This document shows, piece after piece, positions 60,483-64,000 of a DNA stretch of 64,000 nt; position 1 is the stretch's first letter, and each line of letters starts with the position of its first letter. The stretch is taken from the NCBI RefSeq assembly GCF_900155395.1, contig NZ_LT699717.1:62001-126000 (forward strand), written 5' to 3'. Made by a program: the position numbers and the translations under genes. This DNA is from Merdibacter massiliensis (lineage in GTDB: Bacteria > Bacillota_I > Bacilli_A > Erysipelotrichales > Erysipelotrichaceae). The notes below the pieces were generated by a model. That model was given only the letters and a program-made list of their open reading frames with translations, did not search any database and had not been told where the DNA came from.

Positions 60483-63400
60483 ACAACAACGTCGCGCCGT
60501 TGAATTACGTAATCAAAATATCATCGTTTCTGCTTCTGCCGGCAGCGGCAAGACCACTGTATTAGTAGGCCGTCTCATGGATCTTGTTCTCAAAGACCGC
60601 ATCCGCGTCGATCAGATCTTAGCCATGACCTTTACAGAAGCAGCGGCCAATGAAATGAAAAAGCGTTTATCCGCTGCCTTGCGTAAAGAAAGCGAAACGT
60701 GCACCGATCCGGAAACAAAGGCATTTTTGCTGGAACAAATTACCTTATTGCAAAATGCACAGATTTCCACGATCCATTCTTTTTGTTTATCCATTGTACA
60801 ATCTTATTATTACATCATCGGGTGCAGTGCGCAGCAAGTCAATCACATTGCGGACAATGCCAGCATGGAACGATTTCGTGCCATGGCCATGGAGACTACC
60901 TTAGAAAAATACCAGGGAGAAGCACTGACTGCCCTGGCTCAGCTTTTTTCGTTTCGTATCGAAGAAACAAAAGACTTGAAGAAAACGATCATTGATCTTG
61001 CCGCATTATCCGCCAGCCGTCCAGATCCGGATGCCTGGCTGGAAAAATGCCTGCAAGCTTATCAAATATCTTCTTTTGACGAATTACCCCATGATATACA
61101 AGAAGCATTTTATGCTTACCTGTCTTTAAAGCAAACACAGATCCTGCAGGCATTATCACAAATGCTGCAGCTTTTCGTGGATGAATATAGCGATAAAGCA
61201 AAACCGATCGAAACGATCCTCTTAAAAAAAGAACGTTATCAACAAGCATCCCTTTATTTAGAAACGAAAGATTATGAAAACTATCGCCGTGCATTTCTTG
61301 TCTGCAGCGGACTATCGCTTCCCCGCACACCAAACAAAGATGATATGCGTTTTGCAGCCTATAAGAAAGAAATCACAGACAGTGAAGATGCTTTAGCAGC
61401 TATTCTTTATGAGAAAGAAACCTTATTAAAGGATATGCAATCAGCCGCACCATTTGTTTCTACGCTTATCCAATGTACGCGTACTTATCAAGAAACCTAT
61501 CAATCTCTCAAACAAGAAGCACAGATGATTGATTTTGATGATATGGAACATTTTGCTTTGCAGATCTTACAAGCAAATGATCGTGCGATTGCAAAGGAGT
61601 ATCAGAAGCAGTTTTCGATCATCATGGTCGATGAATTTCAAGATACCAATGATATCCAGGATACGATCATTTCACTGATTGCCCGTAAAAACAACGTATT
61701 TCGTGTCGGCGACATCAAACAATCGATTTATGGTTTTCGCCATGCACGTCCTTCGATCATGCAATCCTATATGGATCATCCCCAGCCGCAGGATACGGTG
61801 ATCTATTTGTCTAACAATTATCGTTCAAGCGAAACATTAGTGGAATTTAACAATGTTTTTTATGAACAGCTGATGAACCTCGATTATTTTGCCAGTTCTT
61901 ATCGCCAAGCCGATCATGTCCAGATTGGCGGGGATTGGCAAAAGAAAAGCAAAGTACCTGTCCAGTTTTACGGATTATTGATCGATGAGCTCAAAACAGC
62001 CAGTGAAGAGTTTCGAACCATCAGCCGCAATCAATTAAAAGCTTTATGGATAGCTTCTACCATTCAGAAAATGAAGGAAGAACGCAATCTGGCATGGAAA
62101 GATTTTGTCGTTTTGGTTCGCAGCAATCATTCCAAAGACGATCTGCGCAGTGCCTTCGACCGCTTGCATCTGCCTTATTTCATTGAGATCAAGCACGGTT
62201 TTTATCAATCAAGTGCGGTAGAGCTCATTCTATCTTATCTTCGCTTTCTCCGCGATCCAGAAGATGATATCGCTTTTGCCGCCATTGCTTTGTCGCCTTT
62301 ATTCGATCTGGATGAAAATACGCTTGCACTTGCAAAATGCCGCCGTTCTCCACATACTTCTTTTTATCATTATTTTCTAGAGCACCCTTTTAAAGGAATC
62401 GATGCATTGATACAAATACTAGACCAGAAAGAATTGCCGATCCACACATTATTAAGCAAGATGTATGATCAAAATGACTTTTATTCTTATCGTACCTCTC
62501 TGCAGGAAAAAACAAATTTAGATCTTCTATATCAGCAGGCCGTTCAATTCGAACAAGAACACAGCAGCGATCTGCATGCATTTATCGATTATATTGATTC
62601 GATACAAGATGCACAAAGCGCTGAAGCAAACCCCATATCTCCTGATGAAGATGTCATTCGTGCAATGAGCATCCACCAATCCAAGGGGCTGCAGTTTCCC
62701 ATTGTCTTTCTATGGTCCAATGATTCACAAGATGCTTTAGATTTTCGTTCTCCATTTTTATTTGATGCGGATATGGGCATCGGCATTCGCTATATGGATC
62801 CAAACCGTTTCTTACGTACGACTATCGCTCGCATAGCGATCCAGCACAAAAAGGATCGCGAGCAATTAGAAGAAGAAATGCGTATTTTATACGTTGCTAC
62901 CACAAGGGCGCAAAATGAAATGTATATTGTTGACTGTATCCGTTCTCCGCAAAAATTTGAACAGCCCTTAACCAGTGCTGCAGTCTTCTCCCGTTGCGGC
63001 TATACAGGATGGTTATTGCGTGCGTTTGCTAAAACTGCTTCTCCATTATTTCAAGTAATCTGGGTCCATGAACCCTTTGCTTTGCAGCCATTGTCCATCC
63101 AGAAAAAGCAAGCTGAAAAACATAAGCTCTACGCAAAAGAGACATATGCCATCAACAGCACCAGTGCTTCTGCAATAAAAAAAGGAAAACAATTTCCTGT
63201 GTTTCTTCCAAACGATACGCAAGCAGGCGCAAAAAGAGGATCTTTGTTGCATGAAATCGTATCTCAGCTGCACCCGCCATTCAAAAAGGAAGAAATTATC
63301 CATTTGTTTGAGCAGACAAAACAGGAAATGACGGCAATCGATCTGACACAGCTGCTTGCTTTAGGAAAAAATACACAGTATATAGAGTGGAGCCAGTATC

Positions 63401-63672
63401 CAACGGTTTATCATGAATTACCTTACAGCGTGCAGATCCAAGATCAACTGTTATATGGATATATTGATTTCTTTGCCATGAATGAACAAGAAATCATCAT
63501 ACTGGACTATAAAAGCGATCATCTGGATGCTCCTGCTGCTTTCATTGAACTATATCAAGCACAATTACAGACATACGCCGATGCTATGCAGCAGCTGTAT
63601 CCACACCATTTGATCCATACCTGGATCTACTCATTTTATCTGCAATGCATGATTCCTGTACCTCTATATTAA
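60466..63672 (+). CDS. addA: ATP-dependent helicase/nuclease subunit A (AddA/RexA)
   Basis: UvrD-type helicase with C-terminal nuclease, 1068 residues. It resects double-strand ends toward recombination hotspots. Motifs: Walker A SASAGSGKTT, TFTEAAANEMK, Walker B IIMVDEFQDTN, VGDIKQSIYGFRHA, SIHQSKGLQFP, and the nuclease residues GYIDFF and ILDYKSDHLDA. Coupled to addB by overlap; AAGGAGGAAG ahead of the ATG. Confidence 0.97.
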   Translation: MPNWNEQQRRAVELRNQNIIVSASAGSGKTTVLVGRLMDLVLKDRIRVDQILAMTFTEAAANEMKKRLSAALRKESETCTDPETKAFLLEQITLLQNAQISTIHSFCLSIVQSYYYIIGCSAQQVNHIADNASMERFRAMAMETTLEKYQGEALTALAQLFSFRIEETKDLKKTIIDLAALSASRPDPDAWLEKCLQAYQISSFDELPHDIQEAFYAYLSLKQTQILQALSQMLQLFVDEYSDKAKPIETILLKKERYQQASLYLETKDYENYRRAFLVCSGLSLPRTPNKDDMRFAAYKKEITDSEDALAAILYEKETLLKDMQSAAPFVSTLIQCTRTYQETYQSLKQEAQMIDFDDMEHFALQILQANDRAIAKEYQKQFSIIMVDEFQDTNDIQDTIISLIARKNNVFRVGDIKQSIYGFRHARPSIMQSYMDHPQPQDTVIYLSNNYRSSETLVEFNNVFYEQLMNLDYFASSYRQADHVQIGGDWQKKSKVPVQFYGLLIDELKTASEEFRTISRNQLKALWIASTIQKMKEERNLAWKDFVVLVRSNHSKDDLRSAFDRLHLPYFIEIKHGFYQSSAVELILSYLRFLRDPEDDIAFAAIALSPLFDLDENTLALAKCRRSPHTSFYHYFLEHPFKGIDALIQILDQKELPIHTLLSKMYDQNDFYSYRTSLQEKTNLDLLYQQAVQFEQEHSSDLHAFIDYIDSIQDAQSAEANPISPDEDVIRAMSIHQSKGLQFPIVFLWSNDSQDALDFRSPFLFDADMGIGIRYMDPNRFLRTTIARIAIQHKKDREQLEEEMRILYVATTRAQNEMYIVDCIRSPQKFEQPLTSAAVFSRCGYTGWLLRAFAKTASPLFQVIWVHEPFALQPLSIQKKQAEKHKLYAKETYAINSTSASAIKKGKQFPVFLPNDTQAGAKRGSLLHEIVSQLHPPFKKEEIIHLFEQTKQEMTAIDLTQLLALGKNTQYIEWSQYPTVYHELPYSVQIQDQLLYGYIDFFAMNEQEIIILDYKSDHLDAPAAFIELYQAQLQTYADAMQQLYPHHLIHTWIYSFYLQCMIPVPLY

Positions 63673-63697
63673 AAAATGACCTAAATGGTCATTTTTT
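63671..63697. terminator. Bidirectional terminator after addA
   Basis: Perfect stem AAAAAATGACC/GGTCATTTTTT with a five-base loop; its right arm overlaps the stop of the opposing partial gene. Confidence 0.88.
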
Positions 63698-64000
63698 ATG
63701 CATTATTTAAATTAAACTGATGAAAGGTATTCGCTATAGTATAGATGACGCTGTTCAAAAGGCCATCTTTTGCACTTTCGATCATCAATTGAATCTCATA
63801 ATCATGATTTCCTTCGTCCAAGATCAAGATCAAAGCTACCAGCAAACGATGTTCCTGCAAAAACGGCTGATCATCTTTATCTTGCTCTTGAATCGTTGTT
63901 TCAACAAAATGATTCTGCTCGAGCCCTTCCAAGACTTGGCTTGGCAAAGCAACACTTCCGTTGTGATACAAGATTTTTCCTTCTGCTTCATGGATATCAC
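63696..64000 (-). CDS. Unknown protein, C-terminal part, cut by window edge
   Basis: The frame is open from the stop at 63696 to the right edge (about 100 residues), so the visible TTG at 63971 is not needed as a start. The sequence is acidic and mixed alpha/beta, ending TIANTFHQFNLNNA. No family is recognised. It converges on addA. Confidence 0.65.
   Translation of the reverse strand, partial: DIHEAEGKILYHNGSVALPSQVLEGLEQNHFVETTIQEQDKDDQPFLQEHRLLVALILILDEGNHDYEIQLMIESAKDGLLNSVIYTIANTFHQFNLNNA

Noticed and set aside
1-64000. Search for tRNA, rRNA, CRISPR arrays and prophage genes
   Set aside because: No cloverleaf with a conserved TTCGAATC-type arm, no rRNA stretch, no regularly spaced repeats and no phage structural genes were seen.

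Overview
The window reads as a chromosome segment of a low-to-moderate G+C, endospore-forming member of the Bacillota. The gene content (rpsF-ssb-rpsR-yybS-gdpP, rapZ-yvcK-whiA, ywzB/DUF1146 near spoIID-spoIIQ-mreB, rnmV-rsmA-ispE, addB-addA) is Firmicutes core genome. Short intergenic regions, many Man-family PTS genes and the overall protein character suggest a gut Erysipelotrichia-like organism; that placement is inference. Most genes lie on the minus strand. No rRNA, tRNA or CRISPR array was seen.

Layout. 1-876: 3' end of an IS110 element abutting gdpP. 865-4952: rpsF-ssb-rpsR-DUF2232-gdpP operon with an S6:S18-type leader. 4982-8189: LtaS-type sulfatase, a tiny membrane protein and a CPBP protease. 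8345-12715: rapZ-yvcK-whiA-unknown-trxB. 12825-14534: an unusual Clp ATPase whose second AAA module has lost its P-loop. 14648-19983: a BceRS-BceAB antimicrobial-peptide sensing and detoxification module with a HAD-like gene and a small membrane protein embedded. 20031-23571: two DegV proteins, a YigZ/IMPACT protein and a TPR-like membrane protein. 23665-32293: a mannose-family PTS (IIA, IIB, IIC, IID) with an AgaS-type sugar isomerase. A plus-strand unit splits it: an AraC regulator, then a lysine riboswitch controlling a YfcC-type transporter and a PM20D2-like M20 dipeptidase. 32318-36134: a small membrane protein, a group IIC intron set behind a terminator, a GNAT protein and a short membrane protein. 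36224-42328: orphan glgB and a MarR-controlled heterodimeric ABC exporter. 42379-48093: tagO-like, mreB, spoIIQ, spoIID, an AraC regulator with a degenerate receiver and DUF1146. 48169-55964: O-antigen ligase-like protein, ispE, rsmA, rnmV, a class B PBP, a PHP phosphatase, YitT and a secreted unknown. 56058-57588: a second IS110 element with a candidate bridge RNA. 57756-63672: addB-addA. 63696-64000: a partial unknown gene.

How the parts fit. The most distinctive unit is the lysine-riboswitch operon. An L-box aptamer with a visible terminator and antiterminator precedes a peptide or amino-acid carrier and an enzyme resembling dipeptidases that release lysine from X-Lys peptides. This predicts a lysine-scavenging or lysine-catabolic system set inside a GalN/GalNAc-type PTS locus. 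Other notable items are the pseudo-D2 Clp protein, the IS110 candidate bridge RNA, an RNA hairpin placed between the Shine-Dalgarno and start codon of PTS IIA, and the pseudo-receiver regulator beside spoIID. Starts were often moved inward from the longest reading frame to the codon with a properly spaced Shine-Dalgarno; this is stated where it matters.
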